DNA from: Flavobacteriales bacterium
Lineage (GTDB): Bacteria > Bacteroidota > Bacteroidia > NS11-12g > UBA9320
Assembly (NCBI GenBank): GCA_020635395.1
Contig: JACJZV010000002.1
Location: forward strand, 620,001 to 684,000
Direction: 5' to 3'
Length of the DNA: 64,000 nucleotides
Shown here piece after piece: positions 19,001-26,268 of this stretch. Within the stretch, counting starts at the first letter, position 1. Each line of letters starts with the position of its first letter. The position numbers were made by a program, and so were the translations under genes. Below the pieces are notes generated by a model. That model was not told the origin of the DNA. It did not search any database and saw nothing but the letters and a program-made list of their open reading frames with translations.

Positions 19001-19567
19001 GATGCTGGAAACCGAATTATCTGCCAGTCCCTTAGCAGTGGTAAAAGTGCTGAAGGATTTCCCGTCGAAACGGCACACTCCGCCGCCATAAGTGCCAAAC
19101 CAAAGATTACCAACATTGTCCATTACAGAACAACTAATTCCATCCAACGCCAGGCCATCGTCTGTGGTAAAATTTGTGAAATTGGATATGCCTCCATCAC
19201 CCAGAATAAATGTTTTACCATCCTTATCCAATATGGGCTCCCCTTCTTTATTTCGCAATATCGGCAATGATATTTTTATGGGTGGCTTCAAATCAATGGA
19301 GGTTGTTACGCCATTGGAGCCAGATTTGGTATAGGAACCTCCCGCCTTATTTGGAATCTGCACTACTAAGGGCTTGGGCATCCTATCCAAAGAAATGATT
19401 TTGGGTTGCAGACTGTCGTGCAAGTCAGCTACTATAGTTATCTGTATGGGTGCAGATATATCCTGACCAATTGCTTTAATGATTTTTTTATTCTCCTGTT
19501 GGTTATTACAAGAGTAAAGAATAAGTACGGAAGCAATGACTCTGGTAAAATTATTCATAAGAAGCAA
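16040..19567 (-). CDS. Propeller sensor lipoprotein fused to class III adenylate cyclase, 1175 residues
   Basis: Predicted sensor that makes cAMP. The N-terminus ends in a lipobox-like LYSC (Cys20; a start at Met4 is equally possible). About 14 propeller blades of 41-42 residues follow (about 130-710; GNLWFGT..GGVSRFDGKSF), then a Y_Y_Y domain (about 836-905), one membrane helix (about 915-935), a coiled-coil linker and the cyclase domain (about 991-1170). Metal Asp residues are D1002 (FTDF) and D1046 (GDSYM); K1042 and D1115 are the adenine-selecting pair, R1126 the transition-state Arg. So the periplasmic part is that of hybrid two-component sensors but the output is a cyclase in place of a kinase. 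Lipidation and a membrane helix together are unusual and may mean that the signal is simply cleaved. The blade region carries near-identical DNA repeats. Confidence 0.92.
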   Translation of the reverse strand: MLLMNNFTRVIASVLILYSCNNQQENKKIIKAIGQDISAPIQITIVADLHDSLQPKIISLDRMPKPLVVQIPNKAGGSYTKSGSNGVTTSIDLKPPIKISLPILRNKEGEPILDKDGKTFILGDGGISNFTNFTTDDGLALDGISCSVMDNVGNLWFGTYGGGVCRFDGKSFSTFTTAKGLADNSVSSILEDKDGNLWFGTDGGVSRFDGKSFSNFTTAQGLANNKVWSILEDKDGNLWFGTAGGGVSRYDGKSFSTFTTAQGLANNSVWSILEVKSGDLWFGTEGGISRYDGKSFSTFTTAQGLANNKVWSILEDKSGNLWFGTLGGGVSRFDGKSFSTFTTAQGLANNSVWSILEDKSGDLWFGTEGGVSRYDGKSFSNFTTAQGLANNKVWSILEDKDGNLWFGTGGGGVSRFDGKSFSTFTTAQGLADNKVLSILEDKSGNLWFGTLGGGVSRFDGKFFSNFTTAQGLANNSVWSILEDKSGDLWFGTEGGVSRFDGKSFSTFTTAQGLANNKVWSILEDKDGNLWFGTGGGGVSRFDGKFFSTFTTAQGLANNKVPSILEDKNGNLWFGTLYGGVSRFDGKFFSTFTTAQGLANNTVYSILEDKGGNIWFGTDGGGVSRLLRRNLEELQENIEKVKSVCKVSFDNFSIGQGLANDVVYDIVEDKEGNVIIGTNLGFTFIPAKMSSMPFSEVKSELEYYNESNGYPIKDVNNNAMLCDSKGIIWAGTGSSKSALVRFDYAAVQRIKQPPVLVIQRIKVNEENICWYNLKTNGIRQNAEDSATALLQEFWAYEKVLSKDENDSIINRFGDIQFDSITKFYPLPQNLVLPFRHNQISFEFTAIETSKPQLVRYQYILEGYDKNWSPVTNRTNASFGNIREGTYTFRLKALGANGFWTEPIAYTFRVLPPWYRTWWAYLIYILIFLGALRIFSKWRERNLREEKEKLERTVAKRTEELTSEKKKSDELLLNILPEEVAVELKAKGSAKARHFDEVTVLFTDFKDFTQMSEQMTAGELVEEIHTCFMAFDHIIEKHGLEKIKTIGDSYMCAGGLPVANKTHAVDVVGAGLEILHFILNRKTERTALGKKPFEIRIGIHTGPVVAGIVGIKKFAYDIWGDTVNTASRMENSGETGKVNISGTTYNLVKDKFICTHRGKIQAKNKGELDMYFVEEKI
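17690..19110 (-). repeat. Homogenised 123/126-bp tandem repeats within the cyclase gene
   Basis: About eleven units encode propeller blades 2-12. Short (41-codon, ...GDLWFGTEGG...) and long (42-codon) units alternate in a fixed order, so that blades 6-7-8 and 9-10-11 form a higher-order repeat of about 375 bp. Stretches of tens of bases are identical between units, unlike the diverged first and last blades. This points to recent amplification or gene conversion and makes the locus prone to assembly collapse. Confidence 0.85.
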
Positions 19568-19923
19568 ATCTAAGTTTATTTTGGATAGGTTGACGGATCA
19601 AGGCAACATCACCACCCTGGTGCGAGCTTCCTCTACAAGCGACACGTGTAGCATGCACCTAACGCAGTATTGGGTATTGGCAAAATTTGACAATCGTAAA
19701 TGAAATTCAGGGATTCGAATACTCCCCGACAAGATTGCAAGTTAAGTCCGATAGTATTCGGGATTCCCGTGGATGTGCTTGCTATTTGGACTTCGGAGAT
19801 TTTTAGGAGCCGCAAAAAGCAGGGAATGGATGGAAGGCAAAGTTGGTTTTCCGACAAACGCCACCCTATTTTGTCAACCAAGAATGGAAAATTTTGCGTT
19901 GTTTTGCATTAAAATTTGAGCGG
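19568..19923. other. Gene-free stretch upstream of purQ and the cyclase gene
   Basis: 356 bases between two divergent genes. I see no supported coding region. A small CGGG-ATT-CCCG hairpin lies near 19760, and the GGATTCGAATACTCC sequence near 19710 resembles a tRNA T-arm loop but the stem does not pair. No exact TAnnTTTG box was found for either gene. Confidence 0.5.
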
Positions 19924-20616
19924 ATGAAATTTGGTGTTGTAATATTTCCGGGATCTAACTGCGACCACGATTTAATTGAAGTGCTGGAACGCACTTCTGG
20001 CCAAAAAGTGGAATTGCTTTGGCATAAAGATACCGACCTTAAAGGGGTTGACTTCGTGTTTTTGCCGGGCGGTTTTTCGTTTGGCGATTATTTGCGAAGT
20101 GGGGCCATTGCTAAACTTAGCCCCATTATGCAAAGCGTTATCGAACATGCCAACAATGGCGGATATGTGATGGGAATTTGCAATGGCTTTCAGATTTTGT
20201 GCGAGTCGGGTTTGCTGGAAGGGGCATTGCTACGCAATCAAAACCAATTGTTTATTTGCGAAAATGTGTATCTAAAAACGGCTTCCACCAACACCATAAT
20301 TACTCAAAATTTCGATAAAAATTCGATTGTAAAAATACCCATTGCCCATGCCGAAGGTCGATTTTATGCCGACGAAAAAACCATTGCTGAGTTGATTGAT
20401 AACGACCAAGTGTTGTTTTACTACTGCGATGAAAATGGACATGTGCATAAAGGTACAAACCCTAATGGTTCAACCATGAGCATTGCCGGAATTACAAACA
20501 AAAACAGAAATGTGTTTGGTATGATGCCGCACCCGGAACGGGCTGCCGATGCCAAATTGTTCAATACTGACGGCTTGGCAATGTTTGAGGGCATTATGGC
20601 TATGACCAACGCATAG
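19924..20616 (+). CDS. purQ: Phosphoribosylformylglycinamidine synthase subunit PurQ
   Basis: Glutaminase subunit of FGAM synthase, step 4 of purine synthesis; it hydrolyses glutamine and passes ammonia to PurL. Class I glutamine amidotransferase features: PGG...FGDYLRSG near residues 48-60, nucleophile C86 in GICNGFQ, and H203/E205 in PHPER. Length 230 is normal for a stand-alone PurQ. The ATG at 19924 is chosen because MKFGVVIFPGSNCD is the family N-terminus; the frame is open 27 codons further upstream but that part is not conserved-looking. PurS and PurL are not in the window. Confidence 0.96.
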   Translation: MKFGVVIFPGSNCDHDLIEVLERTSGQKVELLWHKDTDLKGVDFVFLPGGFSFGDYLRSGAIAKLSPIMQSVIEHANNGGYVMGICNGFQILCESGLLEGALLRNQNQLFICENVYLKTASTNTIITQNFDKNSIVKIPIAHAEGRFYADEKTIAELIDNDQVLFYYCDENGHVHKGTNPNGSTMSIAGITNKNRNVFGMMPHPERAADAKLFNTDGLAMFEGIMAMTNA

Positions 20617-20730
20617 AAGCCGTCTTTAAACCAATTAGTTTATTTGTCCAAACTTTTGTACAGTGTGCATAGCTCGATATGAATTGCACGATTTTAATGG
20701 CCAATTTTGTTGCATCTAATAAACGTTAAG

Positions 20731-21240
20731 ATGCAATTAGAATTAGGAATGTATAGAACGACCAAGGGTTTTAAGACAAACCATAAGTCAACCGAATTAA
20801 TTTGCGAAAACTGCGAATCGGCTTTTTTAGCAAATCGTAAAAATGCCCGTTTTTGCAGCTCAAGCTGTCGGTCGCAATTTTGGTTAAACAAAAACGACAA
20901 AAAAGTAATTACACTGGCTGTGCCCATCGATATGGACGATGATTATTTGGAAGAGGTAAAGGCCATGCTGCTCAACTACAAAAAAGGAGACGTTATAACT
21001 ATTGGTAAACCTCAAAAAACCGAATCGGTGGTAGAACAACCTCGCGAAAAAATTTCGCTTCTTCGCAAAGAATCGATGATTTTTGATGATGTGGTGGATT
21101 TAAGAATGTACTTAGAAAGCAATGGGTTTGAAGACTATAAAGTGCCTAAAATGGACAATGGTATATATTACGATGAGGGTTTGACCATCAAGAAAATTGA
21201 TGAGGGTTGGGAAACACTCATTTCCAAAAAAGTATCCTAA
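20731..21240 (+). CDS. Zinc-ribbon-like hypothetical protein, 169 residues
   Basis: A CxxC...CxxxC cluster at about residues 26-47 (ICENC...RFCSSSC) is a treble-clef/zinc-ribbon type metal site similar to those of FCS/TRASH-like or YacG-like proteins. The rest is hydrophilic with an acidic helical segment and no membrane region. The ATG at 20731 is preferred over a TTG eight codons upstream. It ends at a bidirectional terminator. A nucleic-acid-binding role is plausible for the metal site but unproven. Confidence 0.75.
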   Translation: MQLELGMYRTTKGFKTNHKSTELICENCESAFLANRKNARFCSSSCRSQFWLNKNDKKVITLAVPIDMDDDYLEEVKAMLLNYKKGDVITIGKPQKTESVVEQPREKISLLRKESMIFDDVVDLRMYLESNGFEDYKVPKMDNGIYYDEGLTIKKIDEGWETLISKKVS

Positions 21241-21251
21241 ACGCAATTAGA

Positions 21252-21270
21252 AAAAACCGTTTCGGTTTTT
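21252..21270. terminator. Bidirectional terminator
   Basis: Perfect 8-base stem AAAAACCG / CGGTTTTT with a TTT loop, between the ends of two convergent genes; A and T runs on either side make it work in both directions. It overlaps the stop codon of the minus-strand gene. Confidence 0.7.
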
Positions 21271-23221
21271 AATATTTCGTTCTGTTCAACTCCTCGCCAG
21301 ACTGGCCGTATTCGGTCCATGTTCCGGCTTTTCTACCCTTTTTATATTTGCCTTCAAAGTGTTTTTCTCCTGTAATGTAAAACTCAGTATAATCGCCATT
21401 TAACACGCCGTTTTTGGTTTCAGCCTCAATTTCAATTTTGTCGGTTCCGGCAAAAAACTTTTTGTAGATACCATCTTCCACAAACTGCATATCCGGTATG
21501 GAATCGTTGGCCGTAAACTCAGAGGCATATTTAGCGTACATTTCGGCCAAGTCGGCTTCGTTGGTTGGGTTCATTTCTTCGCCATTTCCTTCGTTTAACC
21601 TCAATGAAACTTCGGTTTTAAGCATGTCTCCATCGGCAACCAATGTTAGGCCAACACTTTCAAACGCATTGAAATATTTTTCGCTTTTGGCCATATTGGT
21701 TCTGCTTTCGGGTTTCATACGCTGCATCAACACATTGTCGAGATGCTGAGGGTTGGAGTACACCGTTACGCTACTCTCGGAGAGATCGTCTAAAAATCGT
21801 TGGTAAGAATCAAGTTGACTCAGTGTTTTGCTGTTTTCGTAATCTTCGATTTGGCCAATGAGGGTTTGTGGGTTGTTGGCAAAAACTACAAAATCGCCCA
21901 AAATGGTAAAGTAGGGTTTTTCTATTTTATCGAAAGCTTTTCCAAATAGTCGTTTAAAAATACCCTTTATGTCTAAGTATTGAATTTGATGATTTTTATA
22001 GTCGATTTGCCTGAATTTGGCCGGAGTGCGGTTTTTTAGGTGTTTGGTAATGGTGTTTAACTTTTTCTGGGCTTCGGCAATTTCTTCCGAACGCAGCAGA
22101 ATAAGGTAGTTGTCGGATTTGTTCAAAGCATTGTTGTTTCTCAATTGAGCTACTGTCACCTCATTTCCAATCCACCCAAGCAAGTGTTCTTCTACAGATA
22201 TGCCGAGCAGCTTTTCAATCAGTTTTTGATTAGGAATAAACTCGGCAGTTTCTAAAGATGGTTGTTTTAACACTTTGCTAAGGTTTTTTCTAAAATCGCC
22301 AAAAGAATTAAAATTAAAACTCATGTACCACGCTGTTCGGTTGCTCAAAACATCACCAGCTTTGTGGTCGCTTTTCCCAGAGTTTAGCACTGCCCGCAAA
22401 TAAGAGTCACCTTCCGGGTTCAGGTTAGAAAAACCCTCTAAATGCCACTTGTTTTTTGGGGTCAAAAAATCCAAACAACTAAACCGCATCGATTCGCCAA
22501 GAGTTTTTATATCGGCTACATCGGTCATGTAGCAGGCCATCAGCTCGTCAAGCATCGAATATTGCACATACAACTGTGCCAACCCATCATTTTCGCATTT
22601 GTCTAAACAGGATTTAAAAAAAGTACTTTCGGCAAATTCAGGCTTCTCAAAGGCCTCAATAGATTGCTCTACCAATCCAGTTGTATAGCTGCACACCAAC
22701 TGATCTTCTATTTGTGCAAAGGCCAGTTTTTCGCCCAAGTTGTCTGTGCTTTCCAGTATTTCTACATTGTGGTAAGTGTAGTTTTTTATTTTGTAATCAG
22801 ATGATTTTAAGAGAGTTTCGATGCCTTTAAAAACAATTTTTCGTTTGGCACCCGACTTCAAATCGACGATAAACAAAAAGTCATAATTGTTTTTGGTGGT
22901 AGGGTGGGCAGAAATAATCGCCCTGCGGTCGCCCACCAATTTGAATGCAGTTTTATTGTTATCAATCAATGAGTCGAGGTAATTTGCATCTTCGGTCAAA
23001 TCAGCAAACTCTGGGTGCGATTTGAGCACATTCCATATCGGGTGGCTGCTTAGTTCTTTCCAGTTTTTTATCGGTTTTTCGCAATCTAACACATACATGG
23101 CGTTGCCCGGAACAAGTTTTAGAGCATCTATATTGCCCACCTTGCCCAGCTTAAAATAAACCAACAAGCCAATTATTACCAGCAAAATCAATAGACCCAA
23201 AATTTTTAAGAATCTCTTCAT
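21269..23221 (-). CDS. Membrane-anchored DUF3352-like protein with C-terminal MORN-type repeats, 650 residues
   Basis: One N-terminal membrane helix (about 5-25) then a long extracytoplasmic part. The LVPGNAMYVLDCEKP opening, the repeated ...FVVFANNPQTLIGQIEDY... and ...VTVYSNPQHLDNVL... segments are typical of the large DUF3352-type proteins in which a lipid- or substrate-binding half is repeated; this match is by pattern. The last 60 residues contain NGDYTEFYITGEKHFEGKYKKGRKAGTW, a MORN/YwqK-like antitoxin-type repeat. Function not known; the fusion of the two parts is of some interest. Confidence 0.75.
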   Translation of the reverse strand: MKRFLKILGLLILLVIIGLLVYFKLGKVGNIDALKLVPGNAMYVLDCEKPIKNWKELSSHPIWNVLKSHPEFADLTEDANYLDSLIDNNKTAFKLVGDRRAIISAHPTTKNNYDFLFIVDLKSGAKRKIVFKGIETLLKSSDYKIKNYTYHNVEILESTDNLGEKLAFAQIEDQLVCSYTTGLVEQSIEAFEKPEFAESTFFKSCLDKCENDGLAQLYVQYSMLDELMACYMTDVADIKTLGESMRFSCLDFLTPKNKWHLEGFSNLNPEGDSYLRAVLNSGKSDHKAGDVLSNRTAWYMSFNFNSFGDFRKNLSKVLKQPSLETAEFIPNQKLIEKLLGISVEEHLLGWIGNEVTVAQLRNNNALNKSDNYLILLRSEEIAEAQKKLNTITKHLKNRTPAKFRQIDYKNHQIQYLDIKGIFKRLFGKAFDKIEKPYFTILGDFVVFANNPQTLIGQIEDYENSKTLSQLDSYQRFLDDLSESSVTVYSNPQHLDNVLMQRMKPESRTNMAKSEKYFNAFESVGLTLVADGDMLKTEVSLRLNEGNGEEMNPTNEADLAEMYAKYASEFTANDSIPDMQFVEDGIYKKFFAGTDKIEIEAETKNGVLNGDYTEFYITGEKHFEGKYKKGRKAGTWTEYGQSGEELNRTKY

Positions 23222-23347
23222 AGTGTTGCAATTTAAAGGTTTGAATGTATGTTTTGGATGATTTTGTGATAATTTGCCGCAAAATTGTTAATTCAAAAAA
23301 AGCTGATTGTTTCAACTAACATATCGTTTGGCAGCAAGAGGGGTTTT

Positions 23348-24778
23348 ATGGTATGGTTTGGCGTGTTTTTTCTTTTCCTTTATTTCAGAAGCTATTTTTT
23401 TATTACTGCAAACAAAGGTTTAGAATTTGACCAAACACTTTTTCAAACGGTTGCCAACCAGTTGCTTCATGGTCGCACATTGTATAATGATATTTGGGCC
23501 AGCAAACCGCCGATGATTTATGTCGTTGGTATGATAAACCATTATTTGCCCTACCGCATTTTAGAGTTTTTGCTCGGAGTGCTCACGGTGTTCAACATTG
23601 TTTCTATTGCCGGAAATTGGTTAAAAAAATGGTGGCAGGTTTTGGCTGTACTCATTTTGTTTTTAACACTTTTCTACAATGGGCTTTTGTATGGTCGAGG
23701 TGGATATACCGAAGAGTATGGCCTACAATTTCTTATATTATCAATCACTTTTTTATTAAAATTTCATCAAAACGAACAAAAGAAACAATTACTTTTTGCC
23801 GGAATATTTGCAGCAACGGCCACCTTGTTTAAAGAGCCATTTGTTTTTTCGATTATCCCGTGGTGGTTGTTTTTAGTTTTTACATACAACTTCAAAAAAT
23901 GGATTCCTTTTGTGTGGGGTGGTTTGCTTGGGCTATTGCCGTTTACCTTTTATTTGCTGTTTACAGGGGGAGTTGGTGGTTTTCTAAAATATATAAACTA
24001 TACCTCGGCATATAGCAAGTTTTTGGATTTAAACCTTATGCAAAAACTATCCATTGGCCTAAACAAATACCTCCAAATTTTTGAACCTATTGGCTCTTTT
24101 GCAGCCTTCTTACCCCTGCTCATATTTTTTGCATTTCTACTTCCAAGCACCAATAAAAAACTGTGTCTTGTCATTGCTTCACAGTTTGTAGTAGAGCTAT
24201 TGAGCTGCTGTGTGTCGGGCTACACGTTTGGCCATTATTTTTTGCAGATGATTTTTTCTTATTCCATTGTTTCTGTAGTGGGCGTCGTTAGTTTGACGGA
24301 GTTCTTACAGCAACGAAGGTTTCCGTTTGTTAACACTGCTTTGTTGATTTTTGCTGTGGTATTTTCATATCAAAATCTCAACTCATTTCAACAAAATGGA
24401 TCAAAAGAAAACCCAACATTATTGGCTAAGCCGTTTGAAAAAACAATTGAAAAGTACATTCCAACCGGAGCAAGTGTCTATATCGACGACCCGGATTTGG
24501 CAAGTTTTTATCTCAGAAATAAGTACTATACCAATTCGTACATCCCGATTCCGGTATTTCATTTTTTTGTTATTCAGGATGATTATGCCCAAGTGCGGTT
24601 TAACATATTCAAAAAAACACTGATAGAAAGGCCGAACCAATTCATTATTCAATCAAGTGAAACATTGGGTTTAACCAACAAATACAAGGATATAAAGGCA
24701 TTTTTATTAGAGAAATATGAAAAAATATACGACTCAAAGATAGAAAACAAAGGCCTAATAATCTGGCGGTTAAAATGA
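23348..24778 (+). CDS. GT-C membrane glycosyltransferase (family 39-like)
   Basis: Integral membrane protein with about ten helices. Shortly after the first helix comes LEFDQTLFQTVANQLLHGRTLYNDIWASKPP (split here: acidic D of FDQ, then LY.D.W..KPP), the signature loop of ArnT/PMT-type enzymes that use polyprenyl-phosphate sugars as donors. The C-terminal 100 residues form a soluble extracytoplasmic part. The ATG at 23348 is used; a TTG at 23285 would add 21 residues with a positively charged lead and cannot be excluded. Acceptor and sugar unknown. It may act with a GtrB-like donor synthase such as the one at 4.6-5.5 kb, but that is speculation. Confidence 0.82.
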   Translation: MVWFGVFFLFLYFRSYFFITANKGLEFDQTLFQTVANQLLHGRTLYNDIWASKPPMIYVVGMINHYLPYRILEFLLGVLTVFNIVSIAGNWLKKWWQVLAVLILFLTLFYNGLLYGRGGYTEEYGLQFLILSITFLLKFHQNEQKKQLLFAGIFAATATLFKEPFVFSIIPWWLFLVFTYNFKKWIPFVWGGLLGLLPFTFYLLFTGGVGGFLKYINYTSAYSKFLDLNLMQKLSIGLNKYLQIFEPIGSFAAFLPLLIFFAFLLPSTNKKLCLVIASQFVVELLSCCVSGYTFGHYFLQMIFSYSIVSVVGVVSLTEFLQQRRFPFVNTALLIFAVVFSYQNLNSFQQNGSKENPTLLAKPFEKTIEKYIPTGASVYIDDPDLASFYLRNKYYTNSYIPIPVFHFFVIQDDYAQVRFNIFKKTLIERPNQFIIQSSETLGLTNKYKDIKAFLLEKYEKIYDSKIENKGLIIWRLK

Positions 24779-24835
24779 AGTTTTGATTCGAATTTTTGAC
24801 AAAAGGAATATTTTTTTCAAAAACTTTGTTTTCGT

Positions 24836-24861
24836 TGTAACTTTCCGAACTTTGATTCTAT
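24836..24861 (+). promoter_or_regulatory. Putative ECF-type promoter of the sigma factor gene
   Basis: TGTAACTTT, seven bases, TTGATTCTAT. The same two blocks with the same spacing occur upstream of the two outer-membrane genes at 26221 and 27412; only the seven spacer bases differ (CCGAACT here). The AAC-containing -35 and TCTAT -10 arrangement is that of ECF promoters. The start GTG is only 10 bases downstream, so the message would have a very short leader. Confidence 0.7.
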
Positions 24862-24871
24862 TCCCCTGCAA

Positions 24872-25357
24872 GTGACACTCCAAGAATTCAATATCTGCGT
24901 CAATCAACTGGGTCCTCGGTTGCTTCAATTTGCCGACAGGCAGATTAGCGATATTGAGCAAGCCAAAGATATGGTGCAGGAGAGTTTTATAGCCTTGATG
25001 AACAAACTTGACGGTGTGGAAACGGAAAAGGCCAAACCCTTTTTGTTTGCCGTGGTTCGAAACAAAGTCAAGGATTTTTATAAGCTAAAAAAAGATACTG
25101 TTGAAATTGAATCGCAACACCAAATTGGCAGTACTCAAGCGGCTTATGAGAGCAAAGACCTTGTATATAAAGCATTGGAAAAATTGTCGGCAAGAGATAA
25201 AGAACTGATTGTGCTTCGCGATTTGGAGGCATATAGCTATGAGGAAATTTCGGATATGGTAGATTTGAGTTTGGCTCAGGTAAAAGTCTATTTATTTAGA
25301 GCCAGAAAGGCTTTCAAAGAACAAATTATAAAGTTGGAGGTGTATCATGACAAATAG
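24872..25357 (+). CDS. ECF-family RNA polymerase sigma factor
   Basis: Alternative sigma factor that directs RNA polymerase to a small regulon. Region 2 (about 10-75; AKDMVQESFIALMNKL) and region 4 (about 100-150; LSARDKELIVLRDLEAYSYEEISDMVDLSLAQVKVYLFRARK) are both present; 161 residues is a normal ECF length. GTG is the only start that keeps region 2. It overlaps the next gene, a putative anti-sigma factor, by 11 bases. The bipartite element upstream recurs before the two downstream outer-membrane genes, so autoregulation and control of those genes are likely. The signal sensed is unknown. Confidence 0.94.
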   Translation: MTLQEFNICVNQLGPRLLQFADRQISDIEQAKDMVQESFIALMNKLDGVETEKAKPFLFAVVRNKVKDFYKLKKDTVEIESQHQIGSTQAAYESKDLVYKALEKLSARDKELIVLRDLEAYSYEEISDMVDLSLAQVKVYLFRARKAFKEQIIKLEVYHDK

Positions 25358-26204
25358 ATTAAATGAAGAAAATTACGAAACCGTTTTCTTTAAATTGTTA
25401 GAAAACGAATATGACCAAACAGAAAGACAAGCTATTTTAAAAGAAATAGAAAACAATTCATTTTACTCGTTCGAGTGGGATTGTTGGCAAAAGGCCATGC
25501 TGCAAGATGAGTCGGAAAAATATGCCGAAGCACACGAATCATTTTTTGAAAATATTAAGGCTGAAGCCCTTGTGGTAGCCCAACCGGAGCGAAAAAGGGT
25601 AATACCCATGTTCCGAATTATTTCGGCCATAGCTGCATCCTTAATCATTGGCATTGCTGTGGTTATGAATGTTGACCGTACAAAACATACTCAAAACGGG
25701 GTTGTGGTGGTGAGCAATGACACGCTCAAAAATGAGCCCGTGCAGCAACAAGAAATAAAGGCAGCAGAAGAAAAAATGGCCCAATCACACGAAACGGAAG
25801 AAACCGAAACATTGGAAGAAATCAAGAATTGGATACCCAAAGAAGTGTATGTTGAGGTGCAAAATATATTAATCGACACATTTTCGGTTGATACGTTGAT
25901 TCGATCTGAACAACCGATTGCGGTGTCTCCGAAGCCTTTTCCAACAATAAAACCAGACAGCACACCAAGAATTGAAATTGTTCAGGCAAAAGTGAAACCC
26001 TATACACGAAAATTTAGTGTTTCCAATACTTCGGTAGAGGCCACTGACATTGTTTATACCGTACGCGACATTGAAGAACAAAACATTAAACTTCTGGATT
26101 TGGTGGCAGATAAGCACATCACGTTTGTTCGGCAAAATGACAAGCTCTATTTGAAATTAGACGGCAACAATGAGAACCCAATATACATTGCACTCAGTTT
26201 CTAA
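25347..26204 (+). CDS. Putative anti-sigma factor, single-pass membrane protein
   Basis: Overlaps the sigma factor gene by 11 bases, the usual arrangement of ECF/anti-sigma pairs. The first 80 residues are cytoplasmic and helical (ENEYDQTERQAILKEIENN..., EWDCWQKAML), one membrane helix covers about 88-108, and about 175 residues follow outside. No HxxxCxxC zinc motif is present, so it is not a ZAS-type anti-sigma. The external part is Glu/Pro/Thr-rich, then a small C-terminal beta segment. The role rests on position and topology rather than on a recognised domain. Confidence 0.75.
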   Translation: MTNRLNEENYETVFFKLLENEYDQTERQAILKEIENNSFYSFEWDCWQKAMLQDESEKYAEAHESFFENIKAEALVVAQPERKRVIPMFRIISAIAASLIIGIAVVMNVDRTKHTQNGVVVVSNDTLKNEPVQQQEIKAAEEKMAQSHETEETETLEEIKNWIPKEVYVEVQNILIDTFSVDTLIRSEQPIAVSPKPFPTIKPDSTPRIEIVQAKVKPYTRKFSVSNTSVEATDIVYTVRDIEEQNIKLLDLVADKHITFVRQNDKLYLKLDGNNENPIYIALSF

Positions 26205-26220
26205 AAAAACTAAATTCATC

Positions 26221-26246
26221 TGTAACTTTTAAAAAGTTGATTCTAT
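26221..26246 (+). promoter_or_regulatory. Putative ECF-type promoter, first outer-membrane gene
   Basis: TGTAACTTT, spacer TAAAAAG, TTGATTCTAT: same blocks and spacing as before the sigma gene. It lies 22 bases before the ATG. The first block with its spacer also forms a near-palindrome (AACTTTTAAAAAGTT), so a repressor site is the alternative reading. Confidence 0.7.
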
Positions 26247-26268
26247 AAAGAGGTATATAAAATATGTT

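Noticed and set aside
17690..19110. Regular repeat array that could be mistaken for a CRISPR or minisatellite, plus plus-strand open frames within it
   Set aside because: The repeats code in frame for propeller blades on the minus strand, have no unique spacers, and the plus-strand frames are mirror images of the repeat.
19705..19730. GGATTCGAATACTCC resembling the T-arm of a tRNA
   Set aside because: The T-stem does not pair, and no acceptor or anticodon arms are found at the proper distance.
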